From assembly GCA_041567315.1 (NCBI GenBank), contig JBFGCA010000026.1, positions 1-45,650 of the forward strand: 45,650 nucleotides of DNA, written 5' to 3'. The notes beneath the pieces were generated by a model that worked only from the letters and a program-made list of their open reading frames with translations, ran no database searches and was not told the origin of the DNA. The stretch is from JBFGCA01 sp041567315. GTDB taxonomy: Bacteria; Acidobacteriota; Thermoanaerobaculia; Multivoradales; JAHEKO01. The position numbers and the translations under genes were made by a program. Each line of letters opens with the position of its first letter. The stretch's first letter is position 1. Below, piece after piece: positions 7,362 to 15,276 of the stretch.

Positions 7362-9368
7362 TCACCACACGTAGCGCCCGGCGATGGCGCGCTTGTCGCG
7401 GCCGGCCAGGATATGGAGCACCCTGAGCTTCCTGAGCCCGGCCGGCGACAGCGACGCCAGCGGCAGGTGGAGCACCTGCTTGCCCTGGGCCGCCGCGTAG
7501 CGGCGTAGGCGGTCGGCCGGCGGGTCCTTGGCGGCGTGGACCACCAGCTTCTCGGTCGAGTAGTCGATCGCCGCCATCACCAGCACCGACGGCTTGTCGC
7601 CGGCGAAGCGGTAGTCCGGGTCGGTCCATACGTCGAGCAGCCGGCCGCGGGGCATGGTCAGCATGAAGCCGCCGTGGGTGGCGCGCATGATCCCCGGCCC
7701 CACCACCTGGTCGGCCGGGTGGGTGGCGTAGAACGCCATGTCCGACTCCTGGTCGTGCTCGCCCAGCCAGGTCATGGCGAAGGGGAAGCGCTCGTTGTCG
7801 GGGTCGCGGTCGAAGATCACCACCACCGAGCCGGCCTGCCCCGGCGCCCGGCCCAGCTCCTCCACCCACACCCGCCCCTCGTGGAACCGGCGCAGGGTCT
7901 CGCGCAGGTCGATGCCGTCGAGCAGGCTGGTCGAGAACGGCTCGCTGCGCCGGCGCTCGGCCGACAGCACGGAGACGGCCTTGTGCTGGAGGAACCGCCC
8001 GTAGTCCTCGATCACCAGGTCCTCGGGCGGATAGGAGCACAGGCCCTCGGCGTCGAAGCCGCGCAGCCACTCCTCGGGGTCCTCGGCCCGCGGCCGCTCG
8101 CGCACCGCCACCCGCAGCGGCCGCTGCTTGACCCGGAAGAAGCGGCGGCGGAAGCGGATCTTACGGGTCCCCAGGTCGAGCTCCGAGCCCTCGATCGACG
8201 CGGTCTCGATCTCCGCGCTCGCCTCCTGCCACGGATAGGTGCGGGCGGCGTCGAAGGCCTCCCAGGCCAGGTTGTCGTCGCCCACCCCGCGCGCCGCCAC
8301 CGTCCACTCGTAGAGGCCGGGGACGAGCGCCCCCTGGACCCGCGCGCAGCGCCTCGCGTAGTCGAAGAACAGCCGCCGCTGCCAGTGGGCGGCCCGCTCT
8401 CCGGTCTGCTCGTGCCAGCCGCCGGCGGCCACCCGCCAGACCACGGAGCCGAGGCGCCGGCGGTCGGGAACGGACCGCCCGCCGGGGCCCTCGGCGGTCC
8501 CCCGGCGGCAGGCGTAGTCGACCAGCCGCCGGCGGCGCTCGGCCTCGTCCTCGTCCTTGCCGCCGGTGATCACCCGCAGCCCGAACCGCACCACCGACGA
8601 GCGCCGCGACAGGGTCTCCTCGAGGGCCGCCCCGGGCGGCTCGCCGCCGGCGCGCAGCCGCTCCCAGACCGCGTGGCCCAGCGGCGCGTCCGGCAGCAGC
8701 GCGGTCAGGCTGCCGGGATGGAGGTGACGCAGGTCGACCCGGGCGCGGCGGGTGCGGGCCAGCGGATGCGCCGCCGGTTCCCGCAGCCTGGCGGCCAGCC
8801 GCTCGGCGTGGGCGGCCCCCACCACGGCGAGGAGCGTCCCCTCCGGCACCCGCCGCCGGGCACGCTGGAGATGGAAGGCCATCCCCGCCTCGCGCCGGAG
8901 GTCGGCCTCCGCGGCCGGCGCCGCCGCCGCCCGCCGGGAGAGCAGCCCGAGGTAGGCAGCGGCGCCCACCGTCCACAGCGCGTAGGGGTCGGGCACCGGG
9001 TCCTCGTGGCGCTCCCCGTACGGCAGGTCGGGATCGATGGCGAAGCTGGGGCGGCCGCGCTCGCCGGCCCAGCGGAGCGCCTCGACCAGCGGGTCGCCCG
9101 GGGCCACCACCCAGACCAGCGCCTCCTCGCCGGGCTGCTCGGAGACGACCAGCGAGATCCGCGGCAGCCGGCGGACCGCCCGCGCCGCCGCCTCCTCGAG
9201 GGTGGTGGGCAGCTCCACCGCCACCGCGGCGGGCTCGAGGGCGTCGAGCACCGCCCGCACCACGGCGGTGATCTCGAGCCGCTCGTGGACCACCGGCAGG
9301 ATGCGGATACCGGGCGCTGCCTCGGGCGCCAGCCGATCCAGATCGAGCGCGGCCGGCCCGGGGCTCAA
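7362..9368 (-). CDS. Uncharacterised 668-aa protein paired with MoxR ATPase
   Basis: The start is a TTG at 9368-9366 that overlaps the MoxR stop (TTGA), implying translational coupling. The N-terminal third (about 20-230) is reminiscent of TraB/ChaN or DUF5682-type proteins: RILPVVHERLEITAVVRAVL, then DALEPAAVAVELPTTLEEAA, then a segment near VVGAAHAERLAARL. The C-terminal part contains FRRRFFRVKQRPLRV, DLVIEDYGRFLQHKAVSV and ATHGGFMLTMPRGRLLDVWT and matches nothing I recognise. No signal peptide, membrane helix or vWA MIDAS motif (DxSxS) is visible. In many MoxR operons a vWA protein is the partner; this protein may take that place. Domain assignment is tentative; the reading frame is secure, with strong GC3 bias throughout. 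Confidence 0.75.
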   Translation of the reverse strand: MSPGPAALDLDRLAPEAAPGIRILPVVHERLEITAVVRAVLDALEPAAVAVELPTTLEEAAARAVRRLPRISLVVSEQPGEEALVWVVAPGDPLVEALRWAGERGRPSFAIDPDLPYGERHEDPVPDPYALWTVGAAAYLGLLSRRAAAAPAAEADLRREAGMAFHLQRARRRVPEGTLLAVVGAAHAERLAARLREPAAHPLARTRRARVDLRHLHPGSLTALLPDAPLGHAVWERLRAGGEPPGAALEETLSRRSSVVRFGLRVITGGKDEDEAERRRRLVDYACRRGTAEGPGGRSVPDRRRLGSVVWRVAAGGWHEQTGERAAHWQRRLFFDYARRCARVQGALVPGLYEWTVAARGVGDDNLAWEAFDAARTYPWQEASAEIETASIEGSELDLGTRKIRFRRRFFRVKQRPLRVAVRERPRAEDPEEWLRGFDAEGLCSYPPEDLVIEDYGRFLQHKAVSVLSAERRRSEPFSTSLLDGIDLRETLRRFHEGRVWVEELGRAPGQAGSVVVIFDRDPDNERFPFAMTWLGEHDQESDMAFYATHPADQVVGPGIMRATHGGFMLTMPRGRLLDVWTDPDYRFAGDKPSVLVMAAIDYSTEKLVVHAAKDPPADRLRRYAAAQGKQVLHLPLASLSPAGLRKLRVLHILAGRDKRAIAGRYVW

Positions 9369-10201
9369 CGGACCTCGAGCTCCTCCAGCTCGTCGGCGGT
9401 GAGCGCCAGCCGAATGGCGGCGCGGACCGCCTGCTCGGCGTCGGGCACCTGCCGCCGGCGCAGCACCTTCATCGCGTAGCGCACCAGGTTGATGCCGTCG
9501 CGCACCGTGTAGCGCAGGTCGCGCTCGTGCGCCTGCCGGAGGAAGGCCAGCACGTAGCCCAGCACCTCGTCGTCGGCAAACGGCACCTGCGCCTCGAGGA
9601 TCTCGCGCTCCTCGTCCTCTTCGGGGAAGTCGACGTAGATCTGCGGCATCAGCCGCGAGTGGATGTACTCGGGGACCTCGTAGGTCGAGGCGTCCTCGTT
9701 CATGGTGGTGGCGAAGCGGAAGTCGCGATGGGCCGGGATCCGGACGCCAGCGACGATCGACTCCACGTAGCGCCGGTGGTCGAGCAGCGGCGCCAGCGAG
9801 GCCCACGACTTCTCGCTCATCCGGTTGCCCTCGTCGAGGATCAGGACCCCGCCGCGGACCATGGCGCTGACCAGCGGCGAGGCCATGTAGCGCACCCCGC
9901 CCTCGGGGGCCAGCACCGGCGAGACGATGAGGTCCTCGGGTCGGGTGTCCATGGTCGCCTGCGCGATGTAGACGTCGAGCCCCAGCTCGCGCGCCGCCGC
10001 GCAGGCCAGCGTCGTCTTGCCGACCCCGGGCTTGCCCAGCAGCCGCGGATTGAGCGGCAGGTCGGCCTCCTCGACCGTCGACCAGGCGGCCAGCAGCTGC
10101 AACAGCACCTCCCGCTGCCCCACCCACGGCGGGTTCTCGGCCACCGGCCGCCCCAGGAAGATCTGGACGCCGTCGATGGTCACGCGATCGGGTCCGCTCA
10201 T
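9365..10201 (-). CDS. MoxR-family AAA+ ATPase
   Basis: A 278-aa AAA+ ATPase of the MoxR/AAA_5 type. Walker A is GKPGVGKT (residues 56-63), Walker B is LILDE (120-124), the FRFATTMNEDAS strand carries sensor 1, and YIHSRLMPQIYVDFP contains the arginine-finger region. MoxR ATPases act as chaperones for assembly or activation of partner proteins. The ATG at 10201 is preceded by GGAGAG at Shine-Dalgarno distance; an upstream in-frame extension reads through the intergenic repeat and is rejected. It is the first gene of a two-gene operon with the 668-aa protein. The gene is divergent from the E1 dehydrogenase, with a repeat-bearing gap between. Confidence 0.9.
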   Translation of the reverse strand: MSGPDRVTIDGVQIFLGRPVAENPPWVGQREVLLQLLAAWSTVEEADLPLNPRLLGKPGVGKTTLACAAARELGLDVYIAQATMDTRPEDLIVSPVLAPEGGVRYMASPLVSAMVRGGVLILDEGNRMSEKSWASLAPLLDHRRYVESIVAGVRIPAHRDFRFATTMNEDASTYEVPEYIHSRLMPQIYVDFPEEDEEREILEAQVPFADDEVLGYVLAFLRQAHERDLRYTVRDGINLVRYAMKVLRRRQVPDAEQAVRAAIRLALTADELEELEVR

Positions 10202-10261
10202 CGGCTCTCGCTCTCCGAAGGCTATTGTGCCAGGCCGCGGGCGGTGATGCGCAGGCAGCCC

Positions 10262-10372
10262 CCCACCCACGGCCGCCTGGGGGCCGGGGCGTTGACCCCG
10301 CTCCACTCCCCCTCCCCGGCCAACACGTTACGCGGCTGCCAACGCCCCGGCCCTGACGGCGGCCTCCCGCCC
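10262..10372 (-). repeat. Dispersed intergenic repeat, copy A (inverted)
   Basis: The reverse complement aligns over about 111 bp with 14078-14190, at roughly 80-85% identity by eye. Identical blocks include AACGTGTTGGCC, GGGAGGGGGAGTGGAGCG and CCCCGGCCCCCAGGCGGCCG. It lies in the 334-bp MoxR/E1 gap, which holds no gene. Confidence 0.75.
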
Positions 10373-10449
10373 GCGGCCGCAGGGACCTCGCGGTTGCCGC
10401 AGGGTCTCGAACTCCGAGCGAAGGGCACCCCCCGGCCCCCAGGCGGCCG
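10270..10449. repeat. 20-bp perfect inverted repeat, 180-bp span
   Basis: CGGCCGCCTGGGGGCCGGGG (10270-10289) is the exact reverse complement of the 20 nt at 10430-10449. The arms are the conserved core of dispersed repeat copies A and C, so the pair arises from two copies in opposite orientation. It could form a long hairpin or cruciform between the divergent MoxR and E1 genes. Confidence 0.75.
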
Positions 10450-10461
10450 AGGGCGGGGGTC
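10416..10461 (+). repeat. Dispersed intergenic repeat, partial copy C (direct)
   Basis: 46 nt aligned without gaps to 14147-14192, with 3 differences by eye. It corresponds to the right half of the unit. Upstream of it the similarity fades. Confidence 0.75.
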
Positions 10462-10495
10462 GGTGCGCGAGTCGTTACCACCGAGCCGCGGGCTG

Positions 10496-10525
10496 TTGCC
10501 GGCCCGCTGGGGCGCCCCGTAGACT
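10496..10525 (+). promoter_or_regulatory. Putative promoter of the fused E1 gene
   Basis: TTGCCG (10496-10501), an 18-bp spacer and TAGACT (10520-10525). The -10 box ends 10 nt before the GTG at 10536. No Shine-Dalgarno is seen, consistent with a leaderless or very short-leader message. Confidence 0.55.
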
Positions 10526-10535
10526 CGCCGCCGCT

Positions 10536-12728
10536 GTGAGCGACGCCCGGCAACGTCTGCTGCGGTACGCCTTCATGAAGCTGACGCGTCAGCTCGACGC
10601 GCGCTTCGAATTCCTGCTCAAGACCGGGCGGGTCGCCAAGTGGTACAGCGAGGTCGGGTGCGAGGCCACCACCGTGCCGGCCGGCCTGGCCCTCGAGTCG
10701 GGCGACGCCCTTTGCACCCTGCACCGCGACCTGGGGGCCATCCTCGCCGTCTACCTGGACCCGGCCCGCGCCTTCCCCGGCTTCGGGTTCGGCGAGCCCG
10801 ACGGGCGGCGGCCGGAGCCGGTGCGGCTGCTCTACCGGCTTGCCTGCCAGCTCCTGGGGAGGGACGATGGGTTCTCCCGGGGCATCGAGCGCTCCTTCCA
10901 CTACAGCCACCTGGACCCGGCGGCGGGCATTCTCCACGTCGGGATGATCAGCCATCTCGGGGCGATGGTGCCGGTTGCGGCGGGCTGCGCCTTCGCCCTC
11001 CAGAGGCAGGGGGAGGGCCGGGTGGCGCTCAACTTCCTGGGGGACGGCGGGACCTCGACCGGCGACTTCCACGAGGGGCTCAACATGGCGGCGGTGTGGA
11101 AGCTGCCGCTGGTGCTGGTGATCGAGAACAACCGCTACGCCTTCTCGACCCCGACCCGGCTGCAGTACGCGGCGCGGCGGCTGAGCGACCGCGGCCCGGG
11201 CTACGGCGTGTCCGCGGAGACCGTCGACGGCAACGACCCCGACGCGATGGCCGAGGCGCTCGGCCGGGGCGTGGCCCGCGCCCGGTCCGGGGAGGGGCCG
11301 ACCCTGATCGAGGCGATGCTGGGCCGCATGCGCGGCCACAGCGAGGGGGACGACTCGCTCAAGGTGGTGCCGCCCGCCGAGCTGGCCGACTACCAGGCCG
11401 CCGACCCGGTGCCGGTCTACGCCGAGCGGCTGACCGCCGAGGGAGTGCTCGAGCCGGACTTCCGGGAGCGGCTGGAGGCCCACATCGCCGCCCTGGTCGA
11501 GGAGGCCCTGGACGCCGCGCAGGCGGCGGCCGGGCCGGTGCCCGAGACCGCCTGGCGACCGGTGTTCTCGGCGCCGACCGGCTCGCCGGTCTTAGCCGCG
11601 GCCCCACCTGCCACCACGGCGCCTGGATCGTCCGGGTCGCCGTCTTCGTTGGCCGCCGCGCCCACCGCCTCGGCGCCTGCCCCACCGTCGGTCGGTGCGA
11701 CTCCGCCAAGCATCACGCCGGCCGCAGAAGGGACAACCACCGCCCTGCCCCCCGACGCCGAGCCGCTGAGCTACGTAGACGCCATCCGGCAAGCGCTCGA
11801 GGAGGAGATGGAGCGCGACCCCAGGGTCGTGCTGATGGGACAGGACATCGGCGTCTTCGAGGGCGCCTTCCGGGTCACGGTGGGCCTTTACGGCCGCTGG
11901 CCCGAGCGGGTGCTCGACACCCCGATCGCCGAGAGCGGCACCGTGGGGATCGCCGCCGGCGCCGCGCTCCTGGGCTGGCGGCCGGTGATCGAGATGCAGT
12001 TCGCGGACTTCGTCACCTGCGGGTTCAACCAGCTGGTCAACGTCGCCGCGAAACTGTTCTACCGCTGGCAGCTCCCGTGCCCGCTGGTGGTGCGGCTGCC
12101 CTCCGGGGGCGGGGTGGGCGCCGGCCCCTTCCACTCGCAGAACCCCGAGGCCTGGTTCGCCCACGTCGCCGGTCTCAAGGTGGTCTGCCCGGCCACCGCC
12201 GCCGACGCCAAGGGTCTGCTCAAGACCGCCATTCGCGACCCCGACCCGGTGATCTTCTGCGAGCACAAGTTTCTCTACCGCCGGATCAAGGAGCCGCTGC
12301 CGGCCGGCGACCACCTGGCCCGAATCGGCGAGGCGCGGGTCGCCCGCCCCGGGGCCGACCTCACCCTGATCGGCTATGGCGCCTCGACCTGGGCCTGTCT
12401 CGAGGCCGCCGAGGAGCTGGCCGCGGGCGGCGTCGAGGCCGAGGTGGTCGACCTGCGGACTCTGGTGCCGCTCGACGAAGCGACTCTCGTCGCCTCGGTT
12501 CGCAAGACCGGCCGCGCCTTGATCGTCCACGAGGCCCAGCTCACCGGCGGCTTCGGCGCCGAAGTCGCCGCCCGACTCGCCGACGCCGCCTTCCCCTGGC
12601 TCGACGCCCCGATCCGCCGCCTCGCCTACCCCGACCGCCCGGTTCCCTACGCCAAGAACCTCGAGCGCGAGCTACTGCCCACCGCCTCCCGCGTCGTGGC
12701 GGCGGCGCGCGACCTTCTAGCCCACTGA
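10536..12728 (+). CDS. Fused alpha/beta E1 component of a 2-oxoacid dehydrogenase
   Basis: A 730-aa thiamine-diphosphate enzyme combining E1-alpha and E1-beta in one chain, of the 2-oxoisovalerate (branched-chain) / pyruvate dehydrogenase type. The alpha part (about 1-340) carries the ThDP/Mg motif GDG at about 169 through ENN near 198, and HYSHLDP and RMRGHSEGDD segments. An Ala/Pro/Ser/Thr-rich linker (about 340-408) joins it to the beta part (about 410-730), with ALEEEMERDPRVVLMGQDIG, DTPIAESG and the transketolase C-terminal domain (IVHEAQLTGGFGAEV). Decarboxylation of a 2-oxoacid with transfer to lipoyl-E2 is expected; E2 and E3 genes are not in the window. The GTG at 10536 fits the promoter position and family N-terminus. 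Confidence 0.88.
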   Translation: MSDARQRLLRYAFMKLTRQLDARFEFLLKTGRVAKWYSEVGCEATTVPAGLALESGDALCTLHRDLGAILAVYLDPARAFPGFGFGEPDGRRPEPVRLLYRLACQLLGRDDGFSRGIERSFHYSHLDPAAGILHVGMISHLGAMVPVAAGCAFALQRQGEGRVALNFLGDGGTSTGDFHEGLNMAAVWKLPLVLVIENNRYAFSTPTRLQYAARRLSDRGPGYGVSAETVDGNDPDAMAEALGRGVARARSGEGPTLIEAMLGRMRGHSEGDDSLKVVPPAELADYQAADPVPVYAERLTAEGVLEPDFRERLEAHIAALVEEALDAAQAAAGPVPETAWRPVFSAPTGSPVLAAAPPATTAPGSSGSPSSLAAAPTASAPAPPSVGATPPSITPAAEGTTTALPPDAEPLSYVDAIRQALEEEMERDPRVVLMGQDIGVFEGAFRVTVGLYGRWPERVLDTPIAESGTVGIAAGAALLGWRPVIEMQFADFVTCGFNQLVNVAAKLFYRWQLPCPLVVRLPSGGGVGAGPFHSQNPEAWFAHVAGLKVVCPATAADAKGLLKTAIRDPDPVIFCEHKFLYRRIKEPLPAGDHLARIGEARVARPGADLTLIGYGASTWACLEAAEELAAGGVEAEVVDLRTLVPLDEATLVASVRKTGRALIVHEAQLTGGFGAEVAARLADAAFPWLDAPIRRLAYPDRPVPYAKNLERELLPTASRVVAAARDLLAH

Positions 12729-12745
12729 CACGGCGGATCGCCGTG
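12729..12745 (+). terminator. Hairpin directly after the E1 stop codon
   Basis: A perfect 7-bp stem (CACGGCG / CGCCGTG) with a 3-nt loop (GAT) starts at the base after the E1 stop. There is no T-tract, so intrinsic termination is uncertain; it could still be a 3'-end stabiliser or a Rho-assisted terminator, as is common in high-GC genomes. Confidence 0.4.
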
Positions 12746-12781
12746 GGCGCCTCCGCCGGCGGGCGGCGGACCGTTCCTGAC

Positions 12782-12817
12782 GAATTGACTTGACGATTCA
12801 ATTCATCATGATAGATT
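12782..12817 (+). promoter_or_regulatory. Promoter with operator-like dyad of the ATPase gene
   Basis: The best sigma70-like promoter in the window: TTGACG (12790-12795), a 16-bp spacer and TAGATT (12812-12817), the latter with a TGA extended -10 preceding it. A 7-bp dyad, GAATTGA (12782-12788) and TCAATTC (12798-12804), brackets the -35 box, and an 8-bp palindrome ATCATGAT (12805-12812) touches the -10. This stretch is markedly AT-rich against its surroundings. The -10 ends 7 nt before the ATG at 12825. Confidence 0.6.
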
Positions 12818-12824
12818 GAGGTGG

Positions 12825-13979
12825 ATGTTCAAACGGTTGAGGAATCTGCCGCGGCCCGGGACGGAGACCTTCTTCCTCTGGGGACCCCGTCAGACGGGCA
12901 AGAGCACGCTGTTGCGAGAGCTGTACGGCTTGAGTCGCTGGGTGGACCTTCTCAAGGCCGACGAGTTTCGGCGCTATGCGGCCCGGCCCGAGCGCCTGCG
13001 ACAGGAGCTCGAGGCGGAGCCCCCGGATCCGGCGAGCCAGATCGTCATCGACGAAATCCAGAAGGTCCCTGCCCTCCTCGATGAAGTGCACTGGCTAATC
13101 GAGAACCGCGGCCTGCACTTCGCGCTCTGCGGGTCCAGCGCTCGCAAGGTGAGGCGCGGCGCCGCCAATCTGCTGGGCGGCCGCGCGGTTCGCTACGAGC
13201 TGCACGGCCTCTCGGCTCGCGAGGTGGGGGGGGACTTCGACCTCGACCGGATGCTCAATCAGGGCTACCTTCCGCGGATCTACCAGGCCAGTCGCCACGC
13301 GCGCTTGCTGGACGCCTACGTCGGCGACTACCTCAAGGAGGAGATCGCCGCCGAGAGCCTGGTGCGCGACCTACCGGCCTTCTCGAACTTCCTGGACGTG
13401 GCCGCGCTCAGCGACGGAGAGATCGTCAACTTCTCGACCATCGCCCGCGAGTGCGGCGTCTCGAGTAAGACGGCGAAGAACTACTTCCAGATTCTCGAAG
13501 ACACACTGCTCGGGCGCTGGCTTCCCGCCTACCGCCGGCGGGCCAAGCGCCGCGTCATCGGTTCTCCCAAGTTCTACTTCGTGGACGTCGGCCTCGTGAA
13601 CCGGCTGGCGCGACGCGGGGAGCTGATCGCCGGTTCGGAGCTCTACGGCAAGGCGTTCGAGAACTGGGTGTTTCACGAGTTGACGGCCTTCATAAGCTAC
13701 CGGGAAATCGACGACCCGCTGTCCTACTGGCGCCTCGCCGGCGGCGTCGAGGTCGACTTCATCGTCGGGCAGATGCAGATCGCGATCGAGGCGAAATCCG
13801 GCTCCCGGATCACGAAAGATCACCTCAAAGGGCTCCGCAGCCTGGTCGAGGACCATCCCGGCATCGAACGACGCATCGTCGTCTGCCGAGAACCGCGCGC
13901 CAGACGAACGGAAGACGGCATCGAGGTTCTGCCGTATGGGACCTTCGTCCGGCGTCTGTGGGACGGAGATCTATGCTGA
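12825..13979 (+). CDS. ATP-binding protein, AAA_14 / DUF4143 type
   Basis: A 384-aa P-loop ATPase with an N-terminal AAA_14-like domain (Walker A WGPRQTGKST near residues 20-29, Walker B-like QIVIDEIQKVP near 66-76, sensor region HFALCGSSARK) and a C-terminal DUF4143 domain (AFENWVFHELTAF, SYWRLAGGVEVDFIV, AIEAKSG). The C-terminal part resembles a nuclease-like fold with an E-V-D...E-A-K pattern (EVDFIV, AIEAKSG). The biological role of these proteins is not established; they are widely and patchily distributed, which suggests horizontal transfer. Codon choice is less GC-biased than its neighbours and it has its own promoter. The ATG at 12825 is preferred over a TTG at 12816 that overlaps the -10 box. 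Confidence 0.88.
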   Translation: MFKRLRNLPRPGTETFFLWGPRQTGKSTLLRELYGLSRWVDLLKADEFRRYAARPERLRQELEAEPPDPASQIVIDEIQKVPALLDEVHWLIENRGLHFALCGSSARKVRRGAANLLGGRAVRYELHGLSAREVGGDFDLDRMLNQGYLPRIYQASRHARLLDAYVGDYLKEEIAAESLVRDLPAFSNFLDVAALSDGEIVNFSTIARECGVSSKTAKNYFQILEDTLLGRWLPAYRRRAKRRVIGSPKFYFVDVGLVNRLARRGELIAGSELYGKAFENWVFHELTAFISYREIDDPLSYWRLAGGVEVDFIVGQMQIAIEAKSGSRITKDHLKGLRSLVEDHPGIERRIVVCREPRARRTEDGIEVLPYGTFVRRLWDGDLC

Positions 13980-14077
13980 GAGTCCCCGCCCTCCGGTGAG
14001 CCCCCTGGAAAGCTCAAGAGAACTTGCTGCGCCCTGAGTGCCGGTAGGGCCAGAGAGCCGGGCCGCGGACCATGGTC

Positions 14078-14190
14078 GGGCGGGAGGCCGCCGCCAGGGT
14101 CGGGGGGTGCCCGGCAGCGGAACGTGTTGGCCAGGGAGGGGGAGTGGAGCGCAGGGCACCCCCCGGCCCCCAGGCGGCCGCGGGCGGGGG
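14078..14190 (+). repeat. Dispersed intergenic repeat, copy B (direct)
   Basis: Full-length copy of the ~112-bp repeat also present inverted at 10262-10372 and partly at 10416-10461. It sits in the 287-bp gap between the ATPase and the FabH-like gene, and is preceded by a 10-bp palindrome GACCATGGTC (14068-14077). The rest of the gap holds no gene. Confidence 0.75.
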
Positions 14191-14239
14191 CCACACGGAC
14201 ACCGCGCGATGCCGGACCCGCGATCACCCGCCCACCGGA

Positions 14240-14260
14240 TATCCTTGCCGCCGTGGAGGA
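14240..14260 (+). promoter_or_regulatory. Putative -10 box and ribosome site of the FabH-like gene
   Basis: TATCCT (14240-14245) resembles a -10 box, and GGAGGA (14255-14260) is a good Shine-Dalgarno six nt before the ATG at 14267. This fixes the start against the upstream in-frame extension through the repeat. Confidence 0.5.
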
Positions 14261-14266
14261 CCGCCG

Positions 14267-15256
14267 ATGACCGCGACCAGGGTCGGCATCGTCGGGCTGG
14301 GCGCCTACACGCCGGCCCGGGTGATGACCAACGAGGACTGGGCCGAGTGGGTCGACACCACCGACGAGTGGATCACCTCCCGCACCGGCATCAAGCGCCG
14401 CCGCTTCGCGGCCGACGGCGAGACCACCGCCGACATGGCGGTGGCCGCGGCGCGCGCCGCCCTCGAGGACGCCGGGCTCGGGCCGGCCGACCTCGACGAG
14501 ATCATCGTCGCCACCGACACCCCCGAGGTCTACATCCCCGACACCGCCTCCTTCGTCCAGCACCGGCTGGGGGCGCGGCAGATCCCGGCCTACGACCTGG
14601 CCGGCAGCGGCTGCGCGGGCTTCCTCCAGGGGCTGGACATCGCCCGCAGCCGCTGCGGGAACGGCAGCCGCCGGGTGCTGGTGATCGGCGTCGAGCTGCT
14701 CAGCCGGCTGATGAACTGGCGCGACCGCTCGACCTGCGTGCTGTTCGGCGACGCGGCCGCCGCCGTGGTGGTGGGGCGCGGCCTTGGAGCCGCCGAGATG
14801 CTGGCCGCCACCGCCGGCACCGACGGCAGCCGGGCCGGCATCCTCACCCTCGAGGCCGGCGGCACGCGGGTGCCGTTCAACGCTCAGGCGGCCGAGCGGG
14901 GCCTTCACCAGCAGATCGTCATGAAGGGCCGCGAGGTGTTCAAGGAGGCGGTGACGCGGATGACCGCCGCCGCCCGTGAGGTGCTCGCCACCGCCCAGGT
15001 CGCCGCCCAGGAGCTGGCCCTGGTGGTGCCGCACCAGGCCAACCTGCGGATCGTCGACGCGGTGGGCCGGGCCCTCCGGCTGCCGCCGTCCCGGGTCTTC
15101 ACCAACCTCGCGGAGTACGGCAACACCGGCTCCGCCTCGGTACCGCTGGCCCTCTGGCAGGCGCGTAGCGAGGGCCGCATCGCACCCGGCGACCTGGTGC
15201 TCCTGGTCTCCTTCGGGGCCGGGTTCCACTGGGCGGCGATGCTGGTGCGTTTCTGA
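14267..15256 (+). CDS. Beta-ketoacyl-ACP synthase III (FabH-like)
   Basis: A 329-aa thiolase-fold condensing enzyme of the FabH/KAS III group. Catalytic triad candidates are visible: Cys116 in AGSGCAGFLQGL, His256 in VVPHQANLRI, and Asn286 in EYGNTGSASVPLAL, with spacings matching E. coli FabH. The N-terminal TDEWITSRTGIKRRRF is a family signature. It would start fatty-acid chains by condensing an acyl-CoA with malonyl-ACP. The gene stands away from other fab genes and is followed by a NUDIX and a PilZ gene, so it may be a paralogue with a special starter unit. The sequence alone does not identify the starter. Confidence 0.88.
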   Translation: MTATRVGIVGLGAYTPARVMTNEDWAEWVDTTDEWITSRTGIKRRRFAADGETTADMAVAAARAALEDAGLGPADLDEIIVATDTPEVYIPDTASFVQHRLGARQIPAYDLAGSGCAGFLQGLDIARSRCGNGSRRVLVIGVELLSRLMNWRDRSTCVLFGDAAAAVVVGRGLGAAEMLAATAGTDGSRAGILTLEAGGTRVPFNAQAAERGLHQQIVMKGREVFKEAVTRMTAAAREVLATAQVAAQELALVVPHQANLRIVDAVGRALRLPPSRVFTNLAEYGNTGSASVPLALWQARSEGRIAPGDLVLLVSFGAGFHWAAMLVRF

Positions 15257-15276
15257 GGGGCGACGGGCTGGTGGGC

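Noticed and set aside
7362..11483. A continuous 1,373-codon minus-strand open frame
   Set aside because: Only the 7362-9368 part shows protein-like sequence. The rest is antisense to the E1 and out of frame with the MoxR gene, an artefact of GC-rich sequence with few stop codons.
12825..13979. Transposition-related ATPase of an insertion sequence
   Set aside because: The C-terminal DUF4143-like region is clear, and no transposase, terminal repeats or target duplication flank it.
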